From Lycorma delicatula (Eukaryota; Arthropoda; Insecta; Hemiptera; Fulgoridae), in NCBI RefSeq assembly GCF_047948215.1, contig NC_134463.1, forward strand, positions 100,468,657 to 100,532,656: a stretch of 64,000 nucleotides of DNA, in the 5' to 3' direction. The notes under the pieces were generated by a model. The model did no database searches. It was not told where the DNA came from and saw only the letters and a program-made list of their open reading frames with translations. Shown here one piece after another: positions 10,912 to 21,514 of this stretch (the stretch's first letter is position 1; every line of letters begins with the position of its first letter). The position numbers and the translations under genes are program-made.

Positions 10912-11481
10912 CTAACACTGCGCGAGGGAATTTATACAAAGGTTTTCACGTATCAAACAGCTCACCCAAAAAATAAATAAAAATTTTTTTCTAAGTCAAT
11001 ATCAACACAGTAGTTCGACTTAGGAACTGCTACAAGACCATAAACAAGGAATATAAATATAAATCAGCTGGGTAATTAAGATAAATAAACCTTAGCAACC
11101 GTAGGCTACTGTTACAGATATTGTACAAAAACACGGAAAATAGTTAAATTAACAACAAATAATAAACAAAACACAAGGAAAACGTTGAAATAAATTTAAA
11201 TAAAAATAGTCACAAACAAAAAATTGGTAATTAGTGTTAGGAGTAGCCCGAATGGAATCTAACTAAAACGGTACTATCCAAAAAACAAAACAAAACCCGC
11301 CAAAAATAACCTAACAAAAACACGAACAAATAGTATAAACAACCAATAAAACAACTAATAATACAAACGAATAACAAAAAACGGAAAACGAAAGCACAAT
11401 CGTATGTCAAACACGGAGCTCGATCAAGACGTCTTCACTCTCTCAGATCTCGACACATACTCCAAATCTGTATCCCGTCAC

Positions 11482-11493
11482 CTGTATTTGTGT
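11482..11493. repeat. 12-bp direct repeat, right of R1-type element
   Basis: CTGTATTTGTGT, identical to 8964-8975; marks the 5' end of the minus-strand element. Confidence 0.6.
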
Positions 11494-12411
11494 GACCGAA
11501 ATAATGGATACTTAAAAATGATAGCACTATCATAGTTAGCCAGTTCATTTTCTTCTGAGAATTAGACTTTAGCAGATTATTTTTGATGAATTATCAGGAT
11601 AACAACTTTTTAAAAGCTGAATTAGCCTTTAACTTTCCCTTACCATAGGAAGTCGACCGATTATCAATATTTATTTCATATCCAGTTGCATATCAGAAGA
11701 AATATATTAAATACTAATGTCATATTTCTACATCGACTCCCGCATTATCCTGTACCTACTCACATTATTAAATAGAACTTGATTAACATCGAATATAATA
11801 AGTGAAGGAACTGGTGTCCGTAAATTCCGTAACGAAAAGTGTATATATTTTTTTATTAATTTGGTTTAAAGAAGAATCCAGAAATGTTAAAACGTATTTT
11901 TTTTAAATCGAAATGTTTGGTTATAGATATGGTGTGATTAGAAAACCTTTTACCAGTTGGTCATTTTTACCTTGGTTTTCCTTTAACGAGAATGCAGCAA
12001 AGACAGAAAAAAATTGTTGTATTTTCAATTCGATAAAGAATGCAAAAGCTTGTATTCTAATATTACAAAAGAAAGAACTGATTCAAGTCCATTAAATTTA
12101 TGTTAAGTAAATTAATTAAACAATAATATTTTGAAAAAAATTGAACCGACTCCAAAAAAAAAACAAGAAAAAATTTACACTGAAAAGGAAGAAATAATTT
12201 TCCGCTAAGTCCACAATACAATCTTTGAATTTTATTTTTTAGTCGGCCGAAAATATAAGTGAGTTATCAGTGCCCAATATAAGAATTACGAAATTTATTT
12301 GGAATTCTAAAATTTGGATTGTATTGAGGACGTAGTGGAAAGAATTATTTTTCTTTTCAGCAGAATATTTATTTTTCTTCAATATCTTCAATATTTAAAA
12401 AAAAATTCGTG
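11494..12411. other. AT-rich, no gene seen
   Basis: AT-rich sequence. A 60-codon plus-strand frame at 11913-12095 is Lys/Phe-rich and matches nothing I know. Confidence 0.55.
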
Positions 12412-13042
12412 TTGGACACCACATGACTTCCTTGTACGCCTATTAAATTACATATACACAATTTAAAAGTACATAAAATTTTATTTCAAAAATAACTTCC
12501 GATTTTTTTCATATTTTTTTATTGTTATTATTGAATTGTTATTTATTGTAAAAATATCAGAGGTTAATAATTATTAATAAATAAATATATTTAAATAAAT
12601 AAAAAAAGTTGTAAAAAAAGGAGATGTAGGTGGATTTGAACCGATGTGCCTTCCCGTTGTAAGATCAAAAGATCTCATTAATTAAAATTTTATTTGGCTA
12701 TAACTCTGAAACCAATGAAAATAAGTACCACTTATGATATATCGTTGAAAAGCTCTCAATGAGGGTATATTACTGCAGTTAAGAAAAAGTTCAATATCCA
12801 AATTTATTTTTATTTTGAGCAAAGCCCAAAATCCACACTTTTGGTCCAGTCGATTACAGTAAAAAAGGGGTATGACTAATCGTTTTTGAGTTATGCGAGA
12901 TACATACGTACGTACGTACAGATGTCCCGCCAAAACTAGTAAAAATGACTCAAAGTTAGTCAAAATGAATATCTTCGTTGTAATCTGAACACTGAAATTT
13001 TTCGCGATCACAGTACTTCCTTAACTTCGTACAAGGAAGTAT
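12412..13042 (-). repeat. Rep-A copy 1
   Basis: First of four loci of a dispersed repeat of about 0.63-0.7 kb. One end (to 13042, read on the minus strand) is ACTTCCTTGTACGAAG followed by GATCGCGAAAAATTTC. The other end carries ACTTCCTTGTACGCC on the plus strand inside GGACACCACATGA. Shared inner blocks are the AGCTCTCAATGAGAG-type inverted block, the GGCTATAACTCTG block and a run of ACGT/ACAT tetranucleotides (12902-12920). A polymerase III B-box-like motif lies at 12632-12643 on the minus strand. No open frame of note, so a non-autonomous element is likely. Confidence 0.75.
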
Positions 13043-14745
13043 AAATTTCGGTTTTATTCTTTTTTGTTTTACAGTCGCTTTAAAGAGGAAATATGTGTAG
13101 GCTTGCAAAATAAATTGCAAGTAATAGAAAAAACGAACTTTCTTTTGAAACCAAACAGCTCCGTTCAAAACGATTTAAAAATATGAGGGAAAGGATATGT
13201 AGGATTCGAAGACAATACTTGAAATTGTACATAAAAGCAAGGGTTATCTAAAATGCGGGATTCGTGGAATGTCTTAATTTATGAAATTCAGTCTCAAAGG
13301 GAACATCGACATTATTTGAAACCCAAGTGCTTTTTAAATGCGACTCAAAAACAAAGATCACATCGTTTTTGTAGATTCATAAACATATCTTTAATAAAAA
13401 GTCTGAAGAACGCTCAAATCTATTTACTGTTTAAAGATTGTCAACGTGAACAATTTTTAAAACGAAAGAGCCATTGAAACACACACTTGTTTATAGAGAA
13501 TGCGTCGAGGGTCTAAGGCGTCAAGTAATCTAAGACATATATTCAACGAAAAAGTATTTGGTAATAAATACGTTTTAATGTCTAAGTCATAGGTTTTCGC
13601 TCAGTATCTTGTTTAGTGGTCCAGTACCACTCGATAACGGTGTGAGATCTCTGTGGGAACATTTTGGATTGTTAAAAAAATGCATCCAAATTGGTGCATT
13701 TTATAGAAAATGATGGCCGTGCACAAAAATATCCGGGTTGAATTGAGAACCTCCCTTTTTTAAAGTCGTTTAATAAAATAAATAAATCTTTCATTTGATC
13801 GGTTTATAGTAATATATTACACAGATCACGTTACTCTCAAATTGTTTTAATTCTAAAATCACGGGACATTAATTTTTCATACCCGAATAAGAAAAAGTTA
13901 TCCGCATAGATTTTGTGTTTCTGAAAAATATGATTTTGAAATAAAACTTATATTATTTTAAAGGTTTATAAAATCTTTAATGTTGCGAAAGTTACTTTAC
14001 TTACTCAACTAAGTAAGGATAATGAAAAAAAATTTGAAAATAATCAGAATATCGGGGAAGAATTGGAAAACAGGAATTGGAGAAATGGATTATAATCTGA
14101 TATTTTTCATTCCTTCCTTTTGAATCAGCGTCCTTTTTTTTATTCTACATGCTTTTAATAAGTAAATTTTGAATAATAACTTGATAATGGAAATGATCTT
14201 ATATTAAGCATTTAATATTACTATAAAAAAATAGCAATATCTATGAAACAATAAATTTATTTATTGAGTTTAGCCAACCAAAAATTACCTGAAATTGAGC
14301 AGTTTTAATTTTTTTTTAAATTGAGTTAAACTTACCGTTTGAGAATATCATATATTCCAATAACTGAATCCTAAATTAAAGCGTGTATTTTAACGGTTCT
14401 TTATATTTTTAGACCGTTAAATAATAAATAATAAATTGAATTTTTGTATTTGCGGTCTTTGTAGACTTTTAGCTTTATTCTTAAAATAATAAAAGTAATA
14501 TTACTTATATCACCGGTCAATACAAAGTTTGGTGATTAAAATAACAAAAGTTATTGAAACAATTGTCAATCGACTTCTTAGTGCACCACACGGCGTTTTC
14601 CGCTCTGGTCAGAATCATTGTCTAATAAAAAAATATTAGTATAATTTAATTAAAATGCAATAACCTACAGCATATAAATTTAATTGCCATATTCACTGAA
14701 ACACGTAAGATACTTGATTCTCTCATATTCATAAAGAAATATAAT
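13043..14745. other. AT-rich, no gene seen
   Basis: About 1.7 kb. The short frame at 13253-13477 is Lys/Arg/Gln-rich without a domain. A small inverted repeat (TGCATCC...GGTGCATT) lies near 13681-13702. Nothing else recognised. Confidence 0.55.
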
Positions 14746-14749
14746 TTTT

Positions 14750-14990
14750 TTTCTTGAATTATGGACATCGACTGCTGTCGTCATTAACCCTTGTCTCAAT
14801 CAACGGTTTCAAAAAAGAAAAAAAGAAAATTAATTTTTCCACCCTAATACAAAAACTAGCGACCTAGTCCAAATACTAGTCTTGTCAGACAGATTGTCCT
14901 GAAATTTTTCTTGTCATAGCACATTAAAACTCTAAAAAGAACAAAATATTACATAGGTGTATAATGCTCTTGCCGTTTCTACCATGTATT
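14750..14990 (-). repeat. LINE 3'-tail repeat, shared with 16.7-16.96 kb and SINE-2
   Basis: This roughly 240-bp block matches 16705-16960 along its length. Common blocks on the plus strand include ATTTTTCCACCCTAAT, AAAAACTAGC, ACTAGTCTTGTC and ACTCTAAAAAGAACAAA. Its outer end, GACATCGACTGCTGTCGTCATTA, is the tail also found at the 3' end of SINE-2 (21.4 and 46.9 kb). At 16.7 kb the block lies directly 3' of a gag-like ORF1, so it is probably the 3' untranslated region of that LINE family. Confidence 0.7.
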
Positions 14991-14994
14991 TAAT

Positions 14995-16700
14995 TTTTTT
15001 TAATAAATATTAACTAGATTTTGTAGCTACGTACAAATATATTTTAATTTCTATTGTAAAATTAAATTAGTTTTATTAAAGATATGCATTATTTTGATTT
15101 CGTTGTCTATTAATTGTTTATAATAATTACAGTTTTTATTGATTATTATACGAGGAAAAGACGTGAAATTTAATGAATCTTTTTAAATTTATTAAAATTT
15201 TAATGCACTAATTTTTATAAAGAATAAGCTCCGCATATATACACCTTTTTTAAAAATATTAATTCTGATTCTTGGAGGTTACATAGTTTATTTTTCAAAA
15301 AACTGCCGTAATAAATTTAATTTTCTGTGTTTTAAAAATTATAAAAACATATTATTCGTTTATACACTTTTTTTAACAACCAAAATTAACTACCTCAAAA
15401 TTATCAAGATATAGTGATTTAACCGATACAAGCTAGTTTCAATATAAGTAGCCTATATTATTATTCAGTCTGCTAGTTGATTATCTTTCCGTACGTATAT
15501 AGATAATTTTTAAGTCGTGTTACAGTAATTCATTTTACTTTAAGGATTTTTTGGACTTAATAGATCTGTAACTTACAATTTAAAAAAATTATATCGGAAA
15601 TATAGGTTTGATAATATATTAGTTTGCGCTTCTTAATACGTTTTATAAATTGTAGTTCAATATTTTCAAGATGTTGAAATTTATTAACCTAAATTATAAA
15701 ATATAAATTATTCATTTAACCGTGGTTCCTTTATTAAAGTAATAGCGCATTTTAAAAAGGATGAGTTTTGATAGGCGTTACTATTAATTACGCTTTAAAA
15801 GAATTTCATTGAAAGGAAGTTGTCGGTAAGACCTGACCCTAAGCAGGTGTAACAGAAGGAAAAGAAGAGAGGGTTAGTTTTTAACAACGGAAGGGGGTAA
15901 CCACCGCTTCTTTTTTTTTTCTTTAACCACGCTTTATTAAAAATTCACCACCCACACCTACTCGCAGCAGTTTTCATTCGACGTCCACGACGAGACGACA
16001 AAAGGCACCCTCCTATCTAATAACCATGTATAAAATGTTGGGTCTCATTTTTTACAGAAAAGTGAAAGCTCTGAACCCTGCACGTAATTTTCAACCCTTC
16101 TCAAATCCCACAAAAATAATAGCGAAATGTAAGAGGAGAAATATTTAGTTACCGTGGTTAATCCAGTTGAAAAATTACTCTTGCTCGGTTTCTTTCTTTT
16201 GTTCGTGCGTTAAGGTTTTGTTTCATTGTACCGGTTCAGTTGAACCCTTTACCTATCTACCCTCTCAATTAGGTAATTTCTTACAAAGAAAAAAAGATCC
16301 ATTTCATTCTCTTGAAAAGAAAAGAATAAGTAGAATAACTCGCGAAGAAAACAGTTACCTCGTGGAAATTTTCCAGGTATATCGTAAAATGTATAAAGAA
16401 AATTAATGTAAGTAAGAAAAAGAAAACTACACGTTAAATTTGATTAATTTGTAAGCAGAAGAGTATTTTTTTAGAGTTCTGACTGTAAAATTAATTTCAT
16501 TAAAATAATTATCTCTTTAATCGATATAATTAATCAATGATTTTTAGTAGAGTCTGAAACATTATAAACAAAATTTTGTTAAAATCCAAATAAAAAAGTA
16601 TATATCTAAAAAAAGTACGAGTATATGAATTAGAGAATTAAATATTTAGTAACTATTATTTTACTTTATTTATATTTAAGTGTTTACTACTTACATTATT
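14995..16700. other. AT-rich, no gene; GC-richer patch near 15.8-16.1 kb
   Basis: Mostly AT-rich. Around 15810-16060 composition changes (AGGGTTAG, GGGGGTAACCACCGC, then CCACCCACACC), but I could not match it to any element in the window. A 79-codon plus-strand frame at 16167-16406 has no recognisable domain. Confidence 0.5.
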
Positions 16701-16704
16701 TTTC

Positions 16705-17700
16705 TTAAGATTATTGACATCAACTGCTATGGCTATTAGCCCTTGTTTCAATTAAAAAAGAAAAATAATTTTTCCATCCTAATAACAAAAACTAGCAAGC
16801 TACTCAAAAGACTAGTCTTGTCGAACAGATCACCCAAAAATAGACTTTTCATAGGACATTAAGACTCTAAAAAGAACAAAAAATTACTACGATGTATAGG
16901 GCTATTACCATTTACATCGATTCTACATCCATTTAAATTATCGCCTAGGTTTATCCTTAAGGCCGCCCTTCCTTGCTTCTTAATTCCATCTTCCTGGCGC
17001 TCAATATCCGGGGTTTCTGAGGCATCTCGGAGATAAAATCTTCCGAACCTTCGCGGTAAATCACGGAGGATGTTTTGCTGCCGCTTCAGATAATACAGGA
17101 CTTGATGGTACGGTTAGCATTGCATCATAATCGAGACGTGATGCACTCTCCGCTAAAGTGTGTGGATTGACTGAAATGCTCGCTCTCTCGCTTAAATGCC
17201 TCTTTTCTGTCGGGATCTTCATTGCAGATTAATCAGTATCCTCTTTTTATAATACCTTTATCTCGTGATTCTCAGTTCCCAGAGTGTTTTTTTTTTTTTT
17301 TTTAATTTGTACTTTACTCTTTTGGTTTTACTTTCTTTCACCCTAGTCCTCGGTGGAGAAGTACTTTTGTGTGTTCACATCTATTATCTTCTTTACAGGT
17401 TTCGGGCTATCTTCCCTGGTTAATCGTTTATTATATTTCTGATTAATAATGCGCTCAACCGTACTAGCTAAATCCGGTGCTAGTTCTGAAAACACATCTT
17501 TCGGTTTGAAAGGTGATACAGGAACCGCAGTAACCTGTGCGTAAGACATTACTTCGGCGATCTACTTTGATCAATTTTCTTCGTTTCGTAGTCCCTGATA
17601 TTTTGAATGGTCTTTACCTCTTGAATTTCTACTTCTTCTTTATAGGTTGAACAGTTACACGATCTTGCTAAGTGATGGTCGTGACAATTTACACAAACAG
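16705..17700 (-). mobile_element. Gag-bearing LINE relic, ORF1 end plus 3' tail
   Basis: Minus-strand element read from 17700 downward: zinc knuckle, C-terminal ORF1 (17343-17549), a degraded stretch (about 16960-17340), then the tail block 16705-16960 also present at 14750-14990. There is no room for an endonuclease or reverse transcriptase between ORF1 and the tail, so ORF2 has been deleted or was never there. Upstream, the element is interrupted at the knuckle by an R1-type LINE and a SINE-1 (17701-18884). I could not follow the gag beyond 18.9 kb. This would be a half-LINE that needed enzymes from a full-length relative. Confidence 0.62.
17343..17700 (-). pseudogene. LINE ORF1 (gag), zinc knuckle and C-terminus
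   Basis: The minus strand reads DPPVCVNCHDHHLARSC then NCSTYKEEVEIQEVKTIQN. The first is a CCHC-type knuckle of the kind found in Jockey-like ORF1 proteins, and the second resembles the segment that normally follows it. A frame change leads into SYAQVTAVPVSPFKPKDVF and LAPDLASTVERIINQKY (17343-17549), ending in a stop. The protein would have bound the element's RNA. The N-terminal part is displaced by the insertion at 17701. Confidence 0.7.
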
Positions 17701-17713
17701 GTGGATCTCTACA
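17701..17713. repeat. Target-site duplication, copy A (13 bp)
   Basis: GTGGATCTCTACA, identical to 18570-18582 (copy B). A near-identical third copy at 18873-18884 differs by one base. A and B bracket the R1-type LINE. Confidence 0.85.
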
Positions 17714-18569
17714 GCTCTACAGCTCGCTGGAGTCCCACCGATTGATTTATTGGCACTTTTAAGAGTTGAAAGAGACCAGGGAGTTGGAATTCACGAATCA
17801 AGGCAGCGGCTAATGGCAAAGTGGCAGGACAGGTGGAATGAGAATGGCCCTGGAGGTAGAACATAGAGACTCATCCCGGATATTAAAAGCTGGATATATA
17901 GGAAGCATGGGGAAGTGAATTTTCACCTGTCACAATACTTTACAGGGCATGGCAACTTTAATTTTTACTTGCACAGAATCGGTAGAAGAGCATCGACGGA
18001 ATGTATGTATTGCGACACGTATGATGTTGCGACATGTATGATGTTGAGCACACATTTACTGACTGCCATAAATGGAGAGAAGAATTAGTAGACATCGATC
18101 TATCATCTGATGGTAACCGCAGATTAATTAATCACATGTTGCAGAGTGAAGATGCCTGGAAGAGGGTTGATTCAGCTATTAAGAAAATATTAACGCAGAA
18201 AAATGAGGATGAGAGGAGATTGGGGTTCTGATCTTAGTATAGGGAAGGGCGGATAGCCCCAGTGGTGGGGACTGGCGTGCTGAGGTGTGCCAGTTTCGAT
18301 GAGCAACTGGGGACTCCAAGGGTTTTCTTGATAGGAAAGATCAAAGAAAAGACCCAATCGTCACGTCAAGACAATCACGGTATGGCGTGGCGATATATAT
18401 AGATCGGGATATCAATAGACTCAAAAGAACTGACCGGTGGGCCGACCTGCCATGCCGGACATACAGCCGGTAGGTGGGAAGGCCCATATGAGTACAACAG
18501 GCACTCGCCTGGGTGGCGCAATACCAACCAGTCGGACCGGCCCAGGGGAGGAGAGTCAAAAAAAAAAAA
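17714..18569 (+). mobile_element. 5'-truncated R1-clade LINE with poly(A)
   Basis: Plus-strand insertion of 856 bp into the gag of the minus-strand LINE. It encodes only the C-terminal region after the reverse transcriptase: LQLAGVPPIDLLAL, a WQDRW-type segment, DIKSWIYRKHGEVNFHLSQY, then GHGNFNFYLHRIGRR and the CCHC-like motif CMYCDT...VEHTFTDCHKW, ending at DERRLGF (18231). A 17-bp tandem duplication inside the motif (18012-18045) breaks the frame. A GC-rich 3' untranslated region of about 330 bp and a 12-A tail (18558-18569) follow. A perfect 13-bp duplication brackets it. Confidence 0.88.
18012..18045 (+). repeat. 17-bp tandem duplication inside LINE
   Basis: GCGACACGTATGATGTT is followed directly by GCGACATGTATGATGTT (one mismatch). 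Removing one unit restores the expected spacing of the zinc-finger-like motif, so this is a local duplication after or during insertion. Confidence 0.85.
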
Positions 18570-18582
18570 GTGGATCTCTACA
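18570..18582. repeat. Target-site duplication, copy B (shared)
   Basis: GTGGATCTCTACA. It is the right duplication of the R1-type LINE and also the left flank of the SINE-1 that follows. Confidence 0.8.
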
Positions 18583-18872
18583 AATCTCCCGGTTGGTCTA
18601 GTGGTGAATCCGTCTTTCCAAATCAGCCGATTTGGAACTCGAGAGTTCCAGGGCTCAAGTCCTAGTAAAGGCAGTTACTTTTTATACGGATTTGAATACT
18701 GGATCGTGGATACCGGTGTTCTTCGGTGGTAGGAGTTCAATTAACCACACATCTCAGGAATGGTCAATCTGAGACTGTACAAGAGTACACTTCATGTACA
18801 CTCATACATATTATCCTCTGAAGTAATAATACCTTACGTAGTTCTGGAATCTAAACAGGAAAAGAAAGAAGA
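18583..18872 (+). mobile_element. SINE-1 copy, near full length
   Basis: Head GGTTGGTCTAGTGGTGAA holds the A-box-like block; B box GCTCAAGTCC follows after GAGAGTTCCAGG. The body has GGATCGTGGATACCGGTG and CAATTAACCACACATCTCAG, and the tail ends CTAAACAGGAAAAGAAAGAA. Flanks are TGGATCTCTACA (18571) and TGGATCCCTACA (18873). A tRNA-derived element with internal polymerase III promoter; no protein. Confidence 0.87.
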
Positions 18873-18884
18873 TGGATCCCTACA
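18873..18884. repeat. Target-site duplication, copy C
   Basis: TGGATCCCTACA differs from copies A and B by one base (CCC for CTC). It is the right flank of the SINE-1. Confidence 0.75.
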
Positions 18885-20460
18885 TGGATCATATGGATAG
18901 AGGGGTTCACTACTAACACAGATCTGTTTTGTTTTTTTTATTTCCAGCTGTATATCTAAATATTTGTCATCCAAAGTACTGCAAGGAAGTTGGGATATAC
19001 AGATATACATCCAATCTATGATATTCAGACTTTATTTTCTCCGGAGTCTCGGTTGAAGGTAAGGATATGAGACGCGAAGGGTGCAACTTCTCTGTTTCGT
19101 CGTGTGTTTAATAGACGGACACGCAACAACTCCTTGTTTATGTAGCTGTTTAAGTAGCTGAAGGTTTTTTGAAATAATTAGCTACAGTATGGCGTAACCT
19201 CAATGTCCATTAATCTAATTTTCTTTGCTTTGAGTAACAATTATGATTGTATTTCAACGAAATACAATCATCATTGATGATACAATACAATCATTTCATT
19301 GATGATTGTATTTCGTTGATGGTTTCAGCAAACAGTACAATAGCCGTCTTTCTATCCTCCTTTACAAGTCCTCCAGCAGCTTTCATTATATGCTAAGAAG
19401 AATGGACTAATCTTGCCAAAATGTCCTTTTTTTCCTTTTGATAACCGAATATTATGGTATCACTGCGATGCCTTTCAGTCGAAACTTGGTTCGATCCGTC
19501 TTTTCTTTTTTCTACGCTCTTCCTAGGATCTTCAAGACGAGGAATTTATGTGGACCCTCTGAGAAGTTGTGGAAATTTATATTTACATAAAAAAATTGTC
19601 GCCAGTCAATACGTCGCAAAATGCGGGCGAAGAGGCGGTTGGGCATGCCCCGATCGTTGATTCTGCCTGGATTCCTCCAATCAGCCGCCTCCCACTGATT
19701 TAACCACGGCGGGCAGTCAGGCACTGTTTGACTGGCTATACTGAATTCCCAGGTTTGCACGTAACAGTTAGGGATCCGATATCCTCGCCCATGTAATAAT
19801 ACCTGCCAACGGCCAAAGTGATTGGTGCGCAATATTCATAGCATAGCAAGCTCAAATCACCTCACTCCCTGCCCGGTCTACATAACCGAAAAGGTGGTGT
19901 ATATTACTGGATATGAATTCATAATATGTACAATTATGGATACATTTCATTGTTACTTATATTTTGATTACTACTAACTAAAAAGGAATGAAGAAGGATA
20001 TTCGTATCAAAGAAGATATGATCATTTTGTTATATATTTTCCTTCTAACTTTTCTAATTTTTAATTTTTTTTTTCTAATTTTGTTTTTATTGTACATTAG
20101 ATATACACCAAGCGAAAGTCTGAGGACAGTTACAGATATTTAATTTATGATAATCGTATTTTACAATGAGTAGTATTTAAAGAGATAAAGATATAATAAA
20201 ATTCTTATCCGTATAAAACAATTCTCATAAGGGAAATTTCATAAAACTGGGAAGAATAGGTTAAAAATTGATTATCCTTTATAAAAGATATTTTGAGCTT
20301 AAATTATTTTTAGTTTCAAATCGACTGAAATAAACATAAATAAGAGTTATTTACAGTGTATTAGATAAGCACCAAGTAGTTGTAATCAAAAGTAAAAGAA
20401 GAAAAATGGTAAATTTTAATACAGAGAGGAATAAAACAAATTCATGGTTTGTCATTGCCA
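18885..20460. other. No recognisable gene
   Basis: Mixed composition to about 19.9 kb, AT-rich after. The first part should be the continuation of the interrupted gag LINE but is too decayed to read. A 106-codon minus-strand frame at 19512-19832 has several Trp and Arg residues but no domain I recognise. Confidence 0.45.
19243..19335. repeat. Cluster of short inverted and direct repeats
   Basis: ATGATTGTATTTC and its reverse complement form a 13-bp-armed hairpin with a 3-base loop (19243-19271). The GATTGTATTTCGTTGATGG segment then recurs at 19304-19322 with partial copies between. Looks like local template-switch rearrangement. Confidence 0.65.
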
Positions 20461-20489
20461 CTTTTTGACTGCCCAAAAAGGAGTGTAAT

Positions 20490-20641
20490 GTATTTAGGAT
20501 GTATGTATGTAAGTTTGTTCCAGCGTAGCAGCTCAAAGACTTAACCGATTTAGATATATGACCCCGCGTTGGAACCCTTATATTACCAGAAGTGTCATAG
20601 GCTCTCTATCTATCTATCTATATATATATATATATATATAT
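20490..20641 (+). repeat. Unclassified repeat-like block with (CTAT)n(TA)n
   Basis: Contains ATGTATGTATGTAAGTTTGT, GCGTAGCAGCTCAAAGAC and ATATATGACCCCGCGTTGG, a composition typical of dispersed insect repeats, ending in a CTAT then TA microsatellite (20604-20641). Only one copy lies in this window, so the repeat status is inference. Confidence 0.35.
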
Positions 20642-20779
20642 TTAGATTAAAAAAAAAAAATTGTACTATACAAGTGCAACATACAAAATTAAATAAGAAT
20701 AAAAATAATAATAATGAAGTACGGATGAGAAGAGTAAAATGTAGAGTTATAACTCCTATTATAGTAAGATAGGGTAATA

Positions 20780-21384
20780 TAATAAATAAGAATTTGGAAA
20801 ATTTTCTTATTTACGTAGTAAAATTATCAAAAATAAACGAAGTAAGAAGTACATCAAAACCACATTGACACTTTGGTAACAAGAGATTTCACTCAGAAGT
20901 AGTTTGTTTTACACTATTTTACTCTTTCTGTATCAATTATAACCGTAATAATTAGAAAAAATTCTAAATATATATATATATGTATTATTTTTAGAAAGTA
21001 AAGCATTATGACAGCCAAATAATAATCATTGGAATTTTAAAGAAAAACATAAAAAAAACTTTGGAAATGTGCTACAAGAGAATGGTGATTTCTATTTGGA
21101 TCTATTAAAATATGAAATGGAAGAGATCTTATAAGGAATACATGTTTTTTTAAGAAAAAATTGATTGATTTACAATATTTTAATTAATTTTACAAAAAAG
21201 AACTGGAACAGAGGAAGAGATTGGAGTATGTAAAAGAAATCACTTAAAACGTCAAGTGAATTAAGTAAATAGGTTGAGGTTAAAAAACTGATAAGGAATT
21301 AAAAAAGAATTACTTCAAATTTTCGAACAGCTGATTATCCCCACCAAAATGAAATAGAAATATATATATTTTTATTTTTTTTAT
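20780..21384. other. AT-rich, no gene seen
   Basis: AT-rich sequence without recognisable coding or repeat signal; ends in the A-rich tail (T-rich on plus) of the SINE-2 at 21390. Confidence 0.55.
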
Positions 21385-21389
21385 TTTTT

Positions 21390-21510
21390 TGGACTTTAAC
21401 TGCTATGGTCATTAGCCGGATGGAAATTTGTAGCGTATGAAAAAATGGAATGCCTGACCGGGATTCGAACCCGGGACCTCCAGATGAAAGGCTGAGACGC
21501 TACCACTCAA
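21390..21510 (-). mobile_element. SINE-2 copy (tRNA-derived)
   Basis: The minus strand begins GAGTGGTAGCGTCTCAGCC, an A-box-like D-arm, then GGTCCCGGGTTCGAATCCCG, a textbook B box (21461-21471 on plus). The B-box arm plus CTTTCAT resembles tRNA-Glu (UUC), an inference. The 5' acceptor strand is absent, so it is not a functional tRNA. The tail CATACGCTACAAATTTCC and GGCTAATGACCATAGCAGTT then runs into an A-rich end. The tail is shared with the LINE 3' blocks at 14.75 and 16.7 kb. Confidence 0.82.
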
Positions 21511-21514
21511 ATTT

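Larger units (their letters stand above)
8976..11481 (-). mobile_element. R1-clade LINE retaining ORF1 but no ORF2
   Basis: About 2.5 kb on the minus strand. The right end (about 10915-11481) looks like a 5' untranslated region, followed leftward by ORF1 (gag) remnants at 10525-10911, 9340-9935 and a zinc knuckle at about 9100-9190. The element then stops within 200 bp with no endonuclease or reverse transcriptase. A 12-bp direct repeat flanks it. A plain 5' truncation would remove ORF1 first, so an internal or 3' deletion, or an ORF1-only lineage, is needed. No poly(A) is visible at the left end; many R1-type elements lack one. Confidence 0.72.

Noticed and set aside
17284..17303. Poly(T) run as the poly(A) end of a minus-strand retrotransposon
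   Set aside because: It lies inside the minus-strand gag element, between ORF1 and its tail, with no duplication nearby.
19512..19832. 106-codon minus-strand frame as a host exon
   Set aside because: No recognisable domain, no convincing splice context, and it lies within sequence probably belonging to a decayed LINE.
21437..21510. A tRNA gene on the minus strand (good T-arm, B box, tRNA-Glu-like)
   Set aside because: The 5' acceptor strand is missing and the anticodon stem does not pair well; the segment continues into a repeated tail seen elsewhere. It is the head of SINE-2.
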